A stretch of DNA of 64,000 nt from Marinobacter litoralis (GCF_003336705.1 NZ_QMDL01000005.1:1-64000); one strand, 5' to 3'; counted from the stretch's first letter, positions 1 to 9,766 are shown. A program made the numbers and translations. Notes: generated by a model not told the origin, from the letters alone.

Positions 1-46
1 ATGGTAGTGTGGCACTTGCCCATGTGAGAGTAGGTCATCGTCAGAC
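1..46 (+). rRNA. rrf: 5S ribosomal RNA, 3' end (partial)
   Basis: The first bases match the conserved 3' part of proteobacterial 5S rRNA (the GATGGTAGTGTGG-type segment, then the GAGAGTAGGTCATCGTC closing strand). The rest lies left of the window, so this is the tail of an rRNA operon. The 3' end is placed at about base 46, where the terminal stem strand ends; it is uncertain by a few bases. Confidence 0.9.
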
Positions 47-56
47 TCTTAATACC

Positions 57-90
57 AAAACCCCAGCTTCGAAAGAGGCTGGGGTTTTTT
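57..90 (+). terminator. Rho-independent terminator of the rRNA operon
   Basis: A 7-bp GC-rich stem (CCCCAGC at 61-67 with GCTGGGG at 78-84) is followed by six Ts at 85-90. It lies just after the 5S rRNA end, the expected place for the rRNA operon terminator. Confidence 0.9.
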
Positions 91-252
91 CATTTATACT
101 GCTGAAATTATGAACAGCCGCACAGTGTCAGCGACAAATTTTAGTTAATCTTTCTACCTAGTTGGCCAAAAAATAATAAGAGCCAGCCTCAGAGACACTC
201 GTTAGTCAGTCCGTATCGCCTCCAATAACAAAGATTCTAGGTAGGTTTGGCT
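91..252. other. Spacer between rRNA terminator and surface-protein locus
   Basis: AT-rich non-coding stretch. It should hold the promoter for the downstream locus, but I see no -35/-10 pair good enough to call. Confidence 0.4.
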
Positions 253-1247
253 ATGAGCATAAGAAGAGCATCGCTCTTGGCATGCCTCATGGGCATTCCG
301 ATTGCCTCGGTTGCAGGTCTACAGCCTATTACCGATCAGCAGCTATCAGAAGTGACAGGGCAGACCTTTGTTTCTATTGACCGCCCATACCACCCTGATC
401 CTGCCCAAAACACCTCCTATACCCGTATCAATATGGGTATGGATATAGAAGTTCAAACCAATATTGACGTTCTTGAAGTGGGGCGGTACGACCGAGCAGG
501 CGAAAGCCCGGGTCAGCCGACCTTCTTATCGAGAACTTTGCTCTGGGCTATATTAATAACCAAGCCTACTACAACGAAAACAGCACGGTGCCACAGCAAT
601 ACAAGCCCGATGGCAGTCCCTACGCACAAAACGAAATCGTTCCCTTCACCATCAACAATCCTTTTATAGAGTTCGCACACGATCAGGCCACGAATGAAAT
701 CGTGGGTGTTCGGTTAGGATTTGGTGGAGCCATGGGCATGCTCTCAGGCCCAATAAAAAGTTTAACGGGTAACGTCAACATCGATCTTCTCGATAGAGGC
801 GAGGGGCTTAAAAACGCCTCGTCTGATGGCAACCTGTTTGATCAGGTTATCGTGGCACTTGCGCCTTACCTTACCAGTGGCGATCCCATTGAGGCGAAAG
901 CCCAGCTTCTGTAAGGCGAAGGGGCCATGATTGGTGAATTAGATCCGGTGCGTGCCGAGTATGCGGGTATCCCAAATGGCGAACAGATCGTTATTAAAGA
1001 CGTTGATACCTCAACACGTGCCCTGTTGAAAATAATACGTGGTACTTCCAGTTCCGAGATAACGTTGCCCGGCTGCAATGAGTGGTATCAATCGTGCACT
1101 TTTGCCGGTCCAGGAAATGTTGAAATTGAAGTTCAACAGTGCGAGGCACTCGGAATTGATGTTTGTTTCTTAAATCTTGAGCAGGCAATAGACGGTATTC
1201 CGCGTTTGCGTACGGAGTATATAGACCGCGGACAGGGGTTGTTCTAG
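253..1247 (+). pseudogene. Disrupted secreted beta-rich protein gene (DUF6160-like)
   Basis: Reading starts at ATG 253 (an in-frame TTG lies at 247). The product begins with a signal peptide (hydrophobic core, then ...ASVAG) and a mature start containing LSEVTGQ, a motif typical of Gram-negative secreted proteins often labelled DUF6160; that family name is tentative. Two lesions break it. Near 500-515 the sensible reading moves from frame 1 to frame 3: downstream frame 3 reads ADLLIENFALGYINN, while frame 1 becomes low-complexity nonsense. At 912-914 an in-frame TAA interrupts that frame, which then continues to TAG at 1245-1247. Repaired, the protein would be about 330 residues. The next gene's ATG directly follows the stop, so the pair was probably an operon. 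Sequencing error could explain one lesion but is less likely to explain both. Confidence 0.75.
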
Positions 1248-2321
1248 ATGACCATATTCCGGTGTGTATTGATAGCGAGTCTCTGCATCGTGCGCCGCCT
1301 TCCGATTCTCGCGTTAGCATTTTTATTCGCCCACAGCGCTGTTGCTGAGATGAAGGGCCTTTCCGATGGAGAGATGGCTGACATTGATGGTGCGGGTATT
1401 GGCCTTGTACTTGAAAACTTCTTGTTCTCTCACGGAACTGATCAACCGGATGGTGCTGGTGAGCAGGCCAGAATTTTCAGAATTACCGGAATTAAGAGTA
1501 CCGATGGCAGAGATGTGGATATCACCGTCAACCACTTATATATAGCGGGGGCGAACAGTAACTCCGGTCAGAATCTAACGCCCGTAAACAGCGGCCGGCT
1601 TACCAATCCGTGGCGTCTTGATGTGGTTGATGGAGATGAGATAGGCGTACCAGACGTAGCGGTTCTGGAGTTCGCGGCGCCAACCAAAGTGCCTGTGTCG
1701 GAGGGCTATGATTGCCTTTCCAGTTCTGCGGTAGCCGGAAGTGGGTCCTGTTCAAGCCGCCCGGCCACGGCGGATTGGCAAGGAGAGCGTGCCGACATTG
1801 GGCTCCAGATGAATGTCGCTGTAGGCGACGATCGCTCGGCAAATCTGAATATCCACGCTAGCAGCGCTGTTATTGATGCTAGCTACATACGAATTTGGGG
1901 CGACAGCGATCGTCGACAGATGGCAGGTCAGTTCCGGTTCAACTTGTATTCACCGGAAATCACAATCAATGCGTGTTCGCATGATGGCAGCACATGTGGG
2001 TCAAAAATTTCGATGTCGGACTTTGTCCTGGAACTTGCAATGGGCAACAACCAGCAGCCGGTGTTTTTTGATGTCGATGCGACCGGGAATTTCCTTTTGG
2101 AGATTGACACCATGGCGGCACCTGCTAACGGCACGATTGCTGCGAATGGGTTGAGAGCGGATAGCGATCCAGCGACTTGGGATTTCTACAACGATTACTA
2201 CTCGAACCCGGTCTACAAAAGCAATGTCAGCGTCGGTAATTTCAGCGTCAGCGACCGCAATGTCGGAGGTTCAGGGGCAAAGTGGCATCACCTTAGAAAT
2301 GGATCTCAGGTTATCCGCTGA
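1248..2321 (+). CDS. Secreted beta-rich protein with abnormal C-terminus (DUF6160-like)
   Basis: The 357-residue frame opens with a signal peptide (hydrophobic stretch around residues 14-32, likely cut after AVA-E) and the mature motif LSDGEMADIDGAG, the same layout as the N-termini of its two neighbours. The body is rich in beta-prone, Asp/Gly/Asn-rich strands; two Cys lie near SYDC/GSCSS-type segments and two more in ACSHDGSTCGS. It is probably an exported surface protein of unknown function. The last residues (after about VSDRNVG, nt 2266) read through DNA that in another frame encodes the N-terminal motif of the next protein, so the natural C-terminus seems lost or frameshifted. It starts exactly at the end of the upstream pseudogene. 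Confidence 0.6.
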   Translation: MTIFRCVLIASLCIVRRLPILALAFLFAHSAVAEMKGLSDGEMADIDGAGIGLVLENFLFSHGTDQPDGAGEQARIFRITGIKSTDGRDVDITVNHLYIAGANSNSGQNLTPVNSGRLTNPWRLDVVDGDEIGVPDVAVLEFAAPTKVPVSEGYDCLSSSAVAGSGSCSSRPATADWQGERADIGLQMNVAVGDDRSANLNIHASSAVIDASYIRIWGDSDRRQMAGQFRFNLYSPEITINACSHDGSTCGSKISMSDFVLELAMGNNQQPVFFDVDATGNFLLEIDTMAAPANGTIAANGLRADSDPATWDFYNDYYSNPVYKSNVSVGNFSVSDRNVGGSGAKWHHLRNGSQVIR

Positions 2322-4548
2322 CCGGCTGTCTTACTATGACGACGGTCAAGGTGTGCATGTGGAAGGGATAAAAATAGGCTCTTCAGAGAGTCCGGGCAGC
2401 GCCGCTTTCCACAGAACCCGTATTGATATTGGGGCCGATGCCGGCCTAAATCTGGAATATCTTGTGGAAGACCGTCGCATCGAATTTGCTGACGTAAGGC
2501 TTGCCGGCGCGCCAGGTGTCAGTATGGGCGGGTTGTTCTTCGACCATTCGTTGGATGGTTATTTCAAGTTGAGGTCTGGTGGTGCAGTCGGCGGTGAAGG
2601 GTATACGTTCGACACAGCCTATACCGTGACAGGGGGTAGGCTCGGGTATCGAACCAATGGCAACGCAGTGTTTCTCGACGACGTCACGATGAATTTTGAA
2701 GCACTGGGGGTTACGTTGGATGTGGTAGGCAGTACGCTTCAGCTGGCTGCGCCGCGTGTGACCGGAGACTGGACCGTTGGGGCTATTCGATACAGTGACG
2801 ATCCCGCGTTTCACGGCAGGAGTCATGGGGCGGATGGTTCGCTGTTACCGAGCTATGGTTCTTTGTCTGCAACCTATGACATGACAACTAGCACCGGAAT
2901 AACCGCGGGGGGCCGACAAGGTGAAGGCCTGCGTATTGATAATGAAACCACCATCCATGGGGCCTCTCTTGAATACATTGATGATGGTTATGCACTGGCA
3001 CTACGGGATATTACCGGGCACTACCGGATCCAGGATTTGAGGCTGGACGTAACCAACGATTGGCAGAACCGGCCTGCTGACGGGTTAACTCTGGGAAAGT
3101 TTGAAGGAGATATCAGTGTTGGCTCAATTGAAATGGGGGCCGGTGGGAACAGCGTAGGATCGGTTAATTTCAGGTTTATTTTTGAAGATCATGCGTTTAA
3201 TGGTGAGAACTACACCAACGCTTTCTATCTTCTGGGCGGAGGGCACCAAGACGCCGGTCCTCAAGGCCTGCGGGTAGCCGCGGAGTGGAGCCTGAAGTTA
3301 GCTGATCTGAGCTTCACTGAGGATGGCAATCGTGTTTGGGTGAGTGGGCTTCAGTCCTGGGGGCGAGGCGATGTAACCGTTAACGTGACGCGAAATGAAG
3401 TTCGGAACGGTACTCAGTTTTATGACGGGCTAAGGGTGGGCTTCGAAAACCTAAAGGCTGGGTACCGAATCAACGGCATGAGGGTGGGTAGCGAGGATGC
3501 CCCTTTGCAGGGCGGTACTGAGCTGTTGTTGGCGATGGGCGTCTATCCGGCCTATGAATTCGAAATGGATGGCCACATTACGTTAGGCGCTGGGGGCGCG
3601 TCGGGGGATGGGCTTACTGTGAACTCCGATATTGCAATCCGAAATGGAAGAGCTGCCGTGATGGCGGCACCCTATGATGACGGTAGTGGAGAGGTTCCCC
3701 AAAAAGGATTGTGGCTAACGGATGTCACATATGATGGTCATGTACGCGATATGACCATTGATATGTCCGAAGAAGGGCTTGTCATGGAAACGGGAGAAGC
3801 CTGGAGCACTATGGATGTTGGAAACGTACGGGTCGGCACCGCTGATGATGGCGAGAGTTTTGGGCGTTTGCGACTGCAAAGCTTTGAGAAAGGAAGCACC
3901 ATGGTGATTGCTCCGGGGGGAGCGGGGAATGTGTGTGTTGGCGGGACCGGAGCGACGTCAACCGCGTGCAGTGCCTCGGGAGGAATGTGGGAAGAACGAG
4001 GTGAGCAAAGAATCACCATCGGAATGAAGAAAATTCTCGCTCGTGCTGAGGGGCCGGATAAAAGGAACGCTGTCCTGTGGGAGACGTATCGCACACCAGA
4101 TGGACAGGGCCAAGGAATAAACGGCACAGGTACTGGGTTGTTATTGAACGATATATATACTAGCGACGGAGAGGATTTGAATGGCGATGGTATCGTGGAC
4201 AACGAGTTCGGGGTTCGAGCCAATCTTGCGGTGGACGTTTACCAGACAAAAGTGACGAAAAAGCAGGACGGCCCCGATTCACTGGGTGTAATCGGTGCTC
4301 GCGGCGATGAAAAAATCATGGACGCAAGCGCACCCCATGGTTACCGGTACGTTTCTTCGACTACGGCGGCTGACCGACTTAATCGGCCGATTGGCTTTGC
4401 GGTCAAGGCCGAGGCCCGTTTTAAGGAGCTCTCGATCAACAACGTAGATCTTATCCATCCGGTCGGTGGCGCTCAGACGGTTATTTATGGTGCTACGCTG
4501 CAAAACTTCGATATTCGATCCAATTTAACGGCCACCCCGATCCCATAG
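2224..4548 (+). CDS. Large beta-repeat surface protein lacking a signal peptide (DUF6160-like)
   Basis: Open for 774 residues from ATG 2224, or from ATG 2260. It overlaps the upstream gene by about 98 nt in the +1 frame. The family-like start motif MSEVQGQSGITLEMD comes almost at once, but no hydrophobic signal sequence precedes it, unlike the two upstream relatives. The body has at least four related blocks of about 100-150 residues, each with a TLEMDLRL / GLRIDNETTI / LRVAAEWSLKL-type strand, then a Y.DDG or F.EDG turn, then a V.L.DI or V.V.GL strand. Two Cys pairs sit near residues 575-590. A terminator follows at 4571. The gene is probably 5'-truncated by a deletion, or joined to the upstream frame by a lost frameshift. 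Function unknown. Confidence 0.6.
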   Translation: MSASVISASATAMSEVQGQSGITLEMDLRLSADRLSYYDDGQGVHVEGIKIGSSESPGSAAFHRTRIDIGADAGLNLEYLVEDRRIEFADVRLAGAPGVSMGGLFFDHSLDGYFKLRSGGAVGGEGYTFDTAYTVTGGRLGYRTNGNAVFLDDVTMNFEALGVTLDVVGSTLQLAAPRVTGDWTVGAIRYSDDPAFHGRSHGADGSLLPSYGSLSATYDMTTSTGITAGGRQGEGLRIDNETTIHGASLEYIDDGYALALRDITGHYRIQDLRLDVTNDWQNRPADGLTLGKFEGDISVGSIEMGAGGNSVGSVNFRFIFEDHAFNGENYTNAFYLLGGGHQDAGPQGLRVAAEWSLKLADLSFTEDGNRVWVSGLQSWGRGDVTVNVTRNEVRNGTQFYDGLRVGFENLKAGYRINGMRVGSEDAPLQGGTELLLAMGVYPAYEFEMDGHITLGAGGASGDGLTVNSDIAIRNGRAAVMAAPYDDGSGEVPQKGLWLTDVTYDGHVRDMTIDMSEEGLVMETGEAWSTMDVGNVRVGTADDGESFGRLRLQSFEKGSTMVIAPGGAGNVCVGGTGATSTACSASGGMWEERGEQRITIGMKKILARAEGPDKRNAVLWETYRTPDGQGQGINGTGTGLLLNDIYTSDGEDLNGDGIVDNEFGVRANLAVDVYQTKVTKKQDGPDSLGVIGARGDEKIMDASAPHGYRYVSSTTAADRLNRPIGFAVKAEARFKELSINNVDLIHPVGGAQTVIYGATLQNFDIRSNLTATPIP

Positions 4549-4570
4549 GGCGGGCCGGAACTGAAAAGAA

Positions 4571-4600
4571 GGGCAGCGACTGTGCTGCCCTTTTTGTTTT
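4571..4600 (+). terminator. Rho-independent terminator after the surface-protein locus
   Basis: GGGCAGC (4571-4577) pairs with GCTGCCC (4584-4590), with a 6-base loop and a T-rich tail through 4600. It isolates the surface-protein locus from birA. Confidence 0.9.
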
Positions 4601-4656
4601 TTGTGGCTTGCTAGTGTTTAATTCCGTTCAGTCATTTCCTATCTGGAACCCGTTCG

Positions 4657-5622
4657 ATGAAGCCGAATCCTTTGTTAGACCTTCTTAGCGACCATTGCGT
4701 TCATTCTGGCGAGTCGCTGGCCAAGCAGCTGGGTGTCTCCCGCACAGCCGTATGGAAGCAGATTCGAAAAGTGGAGGCCGAGGGCATAGAAATAAAAACC
4801 ATCAGAGGCCAGGGCTATCAGCTAGTAACAGCGCTCGATTTGTTAGATCGGGAAAAAATTGTCGAGGGGTTGAAGGGCGCAAGCGAAGAAAAGCTCGATG
4901 TGGTGGTGCTCAAGGCGGTGGACTCAACAAACGCCGAAGTAGCCCGTCGATTGAGCGCCCCTAGTCCTGACATGCCCGTTGTGCTGGCCGATGCTCAAAC
5001 CGAGGGGCGAGGCCGACGTGGTCGAAACTGGACAAGCCCCAAAGGTCAAAATCTGTATATGAGCATGGGTTTGACGCTTCGGGGTGGATTTGAGGGCTTG
5101 AGTGGACTCAGTTTGGTGCTAGGCGTGGCTGTGGTCAGGGCCTTAAGCGTATTAGGTGTAGAGGGCGCCGGGCTGAAGTGGCCGAACGACCTCTATGCCG
5201 GCGGAAAGAAATTTGGCGGCATATTGGTAGAGATTCAAGGTGAGCTGCAGGAAGGGCAGGTTCAGGTGATCGCCGGCCTAGGAATCAATGTCCATATGAC
5301 AGCAGCGGCGGAGGTTGATCAGCCTTGGACAAGTCTGGCCAAACACTGGCCTGACCACAAGTGGACTCGGAATGAGTTGGCTGCGGCGGTGATTAATGCC
5401 GTGACAGAGGCTATGGGACAGTTTGAAGACCATGGCTTTGCGGGGTTTAAGGACGAGTGGCAAGGGCATGACATCTTCCTCGGCAAGCCGTTGGCGGCGA
5501 AAGATGGGACGCTATCCGGCATAGGTGCGGGAGTGGATGCCGGAGGTAATTATCAGCTGGATACGGACGCTGGGCTTAGGTCGGTAATGGCCGGTGACAT
5601 CAGTTTGCGGGTGAGTGTGTGA
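4657..5622 (+). CDS. birA: Bifunctional biotin-protein ligase / biotin operon repressor BirA
   Basis: The 321-residue protein has an N-terminal winged helix (about residues 5-60; LAKQLGVSRTAVWKQIRK is the recognition-type helix-turn-helix), so it should both biotinylate the acetyl-CoA carboxylase carrier protein and repress biotin genes. The ligase domain shows the biotinyl-AMP loop GRGRRGRNW (residues about 115-123), KWPNDL (about 175-180) and the following GGILVE. The C-terminal domain (about 275-321) ends in a beta-barrel-type segment. Length matches E. coli BirA. The stop overlaps the coaX start in GTGA. ATG 4657 is the first start in frame. Confidence 0.96.
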   Translation: MKPNPLLDLLSDHCVHSGESLAKQLGVSRTAVWKQIRKVEAEGIEIKTIRGQGYQLVTALDLLDREKIVEGLKGASEEKLDVVVLKAVDSTNAEVARRLSAPSPDMPVVLADAQTEGRGRRGRNWTSPKGQNLYMSMGLTLRGGFEGLSGLSLVLGVAVVRALSVLGVEGAGLKWPNDLYAGGKKFGGILVEIQGELQEGQVQVIAGLGINVHMTAAAEVDQPWTSLAKHWPDHKWTRNELAAAVINAVTEAMGQFEDHGFAGFKDEWQGHDIFLGKPLAAKDGTLSGIGAGVDAGGNYQLDTDAGLRSVMAGDISLRVSV

Positions 5623-6353
5623 TCTTACTTATCGACTCAGGAAACACGCGGATCAAATGGCGTTTGGTTCAAGGAGTAGGGTGTGTAGCCGAGGGGGCCT
5701 CTGAACTCAGTGAGCCTGAACCTTTTTCGGGGCTGGAACAGTATTCCGAGGCGGTGAGTCGAGTCTGTGTGTCGACGGTTGGTTCTGATGCCAGTCGAGG
5801 TGCTTTAGAAGTTGCCGTAGCAAAGGTGACAGCGGCACCAGTTGCGTTTTATTGGAGCGAGTCGCAACGAGGAGGGCTTCAAAGCTCTTATCGGGACGTT
5901 TCCCGAATGGGGGCAGACCGTTGGCATGCTATGGTTGCCGCATGGGAACGATTTCAACAGGGCTGCGCTATCATTGATGCGGGCAGTGCTGTGACAGTGG
6001 ATTATGTTGGTGGGGATGGTACGCACATTGGCGGATTTATCCTCCCGGGTTTGCGAATGATGCGCCGCAGCCTCAAGTTAGATGCCGCGAGAATTGGCTT
6101 CGATTTTGATGACCAGCTTAACACTCGGCCGGGCAATACGACCGGTGAGTGCGCGAATCATGGGTTGGCGTGGCTAACCGAGGGTGTCGTCCGCCAGATC
6201 CATCGTGACGCAGCGGCCTATGGTATTCCGAATATTTTGGTTACCGGGGGTGATGCAAAACGTTTTCTTGGGCTGGGGTTGAAGGCTGAGTATTGCCCGG
6301 GACTTGTACTCGACGGTCTACATCACGTTGCGGTACAGGATAGCCAACTATGA
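5619..6353 (+). CDS. coaX: Type III pantothenate kinase
   Basis: The 244-residue protein starts at GTG 5619, overlapping birA by 4 nt (GTGA), which points to translational coupling. It catalyses the first step of coenzyme A synthesis, ATP + pantothenate to 4'-phosphopantothenate. The N-terminal IDSGNTRIKW is the ASKHA phosphate-1 motif; DAGSAVTVDYV (about residues 120-130) and GGFILPGL (about 138-145) are the phosphate-2 and substrate-site motifs of the CoaX class. This acetyl-CoA-insensitive enzyme commonly follows birA in pseudomonads. The next gene overlaps its stop by 4 nt. Confidence 0.95.
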   Translation: MILLIDSGNTRIKWRLVQGVGCVAEGASELSEPEPFSGLEQYSEAVSRVCVSTVGSDASRGALEVAVAKVTAAPVAFYWSESQRGGLQSSYRDVSRMGADRWHAMVAAWERFQQGCAIIDAGSAVTVDYVGGDGTHIGGFILPGLRMMRRSLKLDAARIGFDFDDQLNTRPGNTTGECANHGLAWLTEGVVRQIHRDAAAYGIPNILVTGGDAKRFLGLGLKAEYCPGLVLDGLHHVAVQDSQL

Positions 6354-6988
6354 AGTGGTTGGCTCTTTGTTTGGCGCTTTTAAATCTTGGTCTTTGGTTT
6401 TTGCCCGGTCAGTTGCCGGGGGCAATGGTAAGCCCACAGGTCAGCGGCGGATTGCCGAGGGTGGCTAGCCTTAAGGCCAAGGGAACGACTCGGGACGAAA
6501 CCGGGGTTGAGTCGGTTTGCCTGACCGTTGGCTGGTTCGAAACCCCCGCCTTGGCGCACGCTCTGGGGCGTACGACCGGTGTAAAGTACCAAGTTAAGCC
6601 GAAGCAGGAGTCTTTGCCAGCGTTGCATTGGGTATTGGTGCCGCCCCAGCCTGAGTCTGACGCAAAAGCCCAGGCCGATAACCTGCGTGCGCAGGGCGCT
6701 GATGTTTATGTCGTGGCGAGAGGCCAATATCGAAACGCCATTTCTTTAGGGATGTTTGAGTCCGTCAAAGCGGCTGAAAACTTAATGGCGAAAAAAAAGT
6801 CGGAAAATTTGAATGTAACGCTAGCCAAGTTCACACGTAATCGGATAGGATACGCGCTCGCTTTTGAAGTTGAATCAAGTCGGGAAACCGAAGTGCTTCA
6901 AGCGGTTGAAGCGGGTTTTGATGGAGATTTCGATTTCATCGAACGCAATGCTTGTGAAGGTGTTGCAACATCAGAAAAAAATCCGTAG
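6350..6988 (+). CDS. SPOR-domain membrane-anchored protein
   Basis: The 212-residue protein starts at ATG 6350, overlapping the coaX stop (ATGA). Residues 1-25 form one hydrophobic N-terminal segment, either a signal anchor or an uncleaved signal peptide. The C-terminal half (about residues 85-165: HWVLVPPQPESDAKAQADNLRAQG, then ISLGMFESVKAAENL) has the layout of a SPOR peptidoglycan-binding repeat, which recognises denuded glycan at division sites. A SPOR gene after coaX and before the tufB tRNA cluster is common in pseudomonad-type genomes. Its precise role cannot be read from sequence. Confidence 0.75.
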   Translation: MKWLALCLALLNLGLWFLPGQLPGAMVSPQVSGGLPRVASLKAKGTTRDETGVESVCLTVGWFETPALAHALGRTTGVKYQVKPKQESLPALHWVLVPPQPESDAKAQADNLRAQGADVYVVARGQYRNAISLGMFESVKAAENLMAKKKSENLNVTLAKFTRNRIGYALAFEVESSRETEVLQAVEAGFDGDFDFIERNACEGVATSEKNP

Positions 6989-6994
6989 TATACC
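6989..6994 (+). promoter_or_regulatory. Candidate -10 box of the tRNA-tufB operon
   Basis: TATACC lies about 13 nt before the likely start of transcription and is followed by a GC-rich discriminator (CGCCCTCGC), as in stringently controlled stable-RNA promoters. The only TTG-type hexamer upstream (6963) has a 20-nt spacer, so the -35 is weak or differently placed. Confidence 0.35.
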
Positions 6995-7019
6995 GCCCTC
7001 GCTGAACGAGCGAATGTGA

Positions 7020-7095
7020 GCTGGCGTAGCTCAGTTGGTAGAGCAGCTGACTTGTAATCAGCAGGTCGGGGGTTCGATTCCGTCCGCCAGCTCCA
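7020..7095 (+). tRNA. tRNA-Thr (anticodon TGT)
   Basis: Full cloverleaf of 76 nt: acceptor GCTGGCG (7020-7026) pairs with CGCCAGC (7085-7091). D-loop AGCTCAGTTGGTAGAGC, anticodon loop CTTGTAA and T-arm GGTTCGATTCC are present, and CCA is encoded at 7093-7095. It is the first of four tRNAs ahead of tufB. Confidence 0.97.
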
Positions 7096-7135
7096 CTTTT
7101 TAGTTTTGAGCAGATCCGCGAAGCGGGTTTGTACT

Positions 7136-7219
7136 GGAGGGGTTCCCGAGTGGCCAAAGGGATCAGACTGTAAATCTGACGCGAAAGCTTCGCTGGTTCG
7201 AATCCAGCCCCCTCCACCA
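7136..7219 (+). tRNA. tRNA-Tyr (anticodon GTA)
   Basis: An 84-nt class II tRNA with a long variable arm. Acceptor GGAGGGG (7136-7142) pairs with CCCCTCC (7209-7215), the anticodon loop is CTGTAAA, the T-loop is GGTTCGAATCC, and CCA is encoded at 7217-7219. Confidence 0.97.
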
Positions 7220-7229
7220 CTTATTGCTC

Positions 7230-7304
<75 letters not shown>

Positions 7305-7316
7305 ATTTAGTTTTTC

Positions 7317-7392
7317 GCTCATGTAGCTCAGTCGGTAGAGCACATCCTTGGTAAGGATGAGGTCACCGGTTCAATTCCGGTCATGAGCTCCA
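7317..7392 (+). tRNA. tRNA-Thr (anticodon GGT)
   Basis: 76 nt. Acceptor GCTCATG (7317-7323) pairs with CATGAGC (7382-7388), the anticodon loop is TTGGTAA, the T-arm is CCGGTTCAATTCCGG, and CCA is encoded. It sits about 50 nt before tufB, so the tRNAs and EF-Tu are probably cotranscribed. Confidence 0.97.
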
Positions 7393-7444
7393 CTTTTAAT
7401 TCCGGTCAACGTTACGGTCCTGGTTGATTAGGGGGATTGGTCGA

Positions 7445-8641
<1,197 letters not shown>

Positions 8642-8692
8642 CCTTCGGGTTACTCGCGTACAGTGTAGTGTTGCACTGAGTTGTTTCGGTGC

Positions 8693-8768
<76 letters not shown>

Positions 8769-8801
8769 TTTTTTAACATCCGGATACATAAGCTGATTCC
8801 T

Positions 8802-9170
8802 ATGGAGTCAAGAGCCGTTCAATCATCCAGTCGTTTCGATCTAGTGAAATGGCTGGTTGTTTTCGTTTTGATTGCTGCCGGCGTGGTAGGCAATCAGTAT
8901 TTCAGTTCCGAGTCCGTGCTGTACCGGGTTTTGGCTCTCGTGGCGTTGGGTTTGGTGGCAGCTTTTGTTGCTCTGCAAACCGATAAGGGTCGCCGTTTTG
9001 CGACTTTGCTTAAAGAAGCGCGTGTAGAGATCCGGAAGGTAGTGTGGCCCACGAGACCTGAATTGGTGCAAACCACAGTGATTGTGGTTGTGTTCGTTCT
9101 GGTTGTGTCTTTGATTTTGTGGGGCATGGACTCGCTGATCAGTTGGCTAGTCGCCGGCTTTATCGGTTAA
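8802..9170 (+). CDS. secE: Preprotein translocase subunit SecE
   Basis: 122 residues from ATG 8802; an earlier in-frame start would lie inside tRNA-Trp. SecE clamps SecY in the inner-membrane protein-conducting channel. Three hydrophobic segments are visible (about residues 17-32, 42-58 and 92-120), the three-helix form of enteric-type SecE rather than the single-helix form. The conserved cytoplasmic amphipathic stretch with EVRKVVWP-type sequence ([12 protein letters not shown], about 75-86) is present. nusG follows 11 nt later, the universal secE-nusG pair. Confidence 0.96.
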   Translation: MESRAVQSSSRFDLVKWLVVFVLIAAGVVGNQYFSSESVLYRVLALVALGLVAAFVALQTDKGRRFATLLKEARVEIRKVVWPTRPELVQTTVIVVVFVLVVSLILWGMDSLISWLVAGFIG

Positions 9171-9181
9171 CAGGAGTGTCA

Positions 9182-9715
9182 ATGGCTAAGCGCTGGTACG
9201 TCGTTCATGCGTATTCTGGCTTTGAGAAGCAGGTAATGCGCGCTCTTAAAGAGCGAGTTGCTCTGGAAAGCATGGAAGACAAGTTTGGCGACATCCTGGT
9301 TCCGACCGAGGAAGTCGTTGAGATGCGTGACGGGAAAAAGCGCAAGAGTGAGCGGAAGTTCTATCCCGGCTACGTCCTGGTTCAGATGGAACTGGATGAC
9401 GAGTCGTGGCACCTTGTTAAAGATACTCCGCGTGTACTTGGCTTTATCGGCGGAACCAAAGAAAAGCCAGCGCCAATCACGGAGCGTGAGGCAGAAGCAA
9501 TTCTTCGTCGCGTAGAAAGTGGTGCTGACAAGCCGAAGCCGAAGACTCTGTTTGAGCCGGGTGAGGTTGTTCGGGTTATCGAAGGGCCGTTTGCCGATTT
9601 CAATGGCGTGGTCGAAGAAGTTGATTACGACAAGAGTCGTGTCAAAGTTGCCGTTTTGATCTTCGGTCGTTCGACTCCAGTAGAGCTGGAGTTTGGTCAG
9701 GTCGAAAAAGACTGA
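9182..9715 (+). CDS. nusG: Transcription termination/antitermination factor NusG
   Basis: 177 residues from ATG 9182, with CAGGAG upstream. NusG binds the RNA polymerase clamp to reduce pausing, and links polymerase to Rho or to ribosomal S10. The NGN domain covers about residues 1-115 (starts [21 protein letters not shown] is the beta-strand core). The KOW domain is at about 125-177 ([20 protein letters not shown]). It follows secE directly. A good terminator-like hairpin lies between its stop and rplK. Confidence 0.97.
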   Translation: MAKRWYVVHAYSGFEKQVMRALKERVALESMEDKFGDILVPTEEVVEMRDGKKRKSERKFYPGYVLVQMELDDESWHLVKDTPRVLGFIGGTKEKPAPITEREAEAILRRVESGADKPKPKTLFEPGEVVRVIEGPFADFNGVVEEVDYDKSRVKVAVLIFGRSTPVELEFGQVEKD

Positions 9716-9735
9716 CGGTAAGTGTAGAAAATTAG

Positions 9736-9766
9736 AGCTCGCTCGCCACGGCGTAGCGGGCTTTTT
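9736..9766 (+). terminator. Terminator or attenuator between nusG and rplK
   Basis: AGCTCGCT (9736-9743) pairs with AGCGGGCT (9755-9762) with one G-T wobble. The loop contains CGCC/GGCG that can stack further, and five Ts follow (9762-9766). It should separate secE-nusG from rplKAJL-rpoBC transcription, at least partly. Confidence 0.75.

Noticed and set aside
2224..2321. Programmed ribosomal frameshift joining the two surface-protein genes
   Set aside because: A +1 shift would be needed, and I see no slippery codon with stop or stimulatory structure in the overlap; mutation or deletion is simpler.
6963..6994. TTGCAA at 6963 as the -35 for the tRNA-tufB operon
   Set aside because: The spacer to TATACC is 20 nt, outside the functional range; only the -10 is listed, with low confidence.
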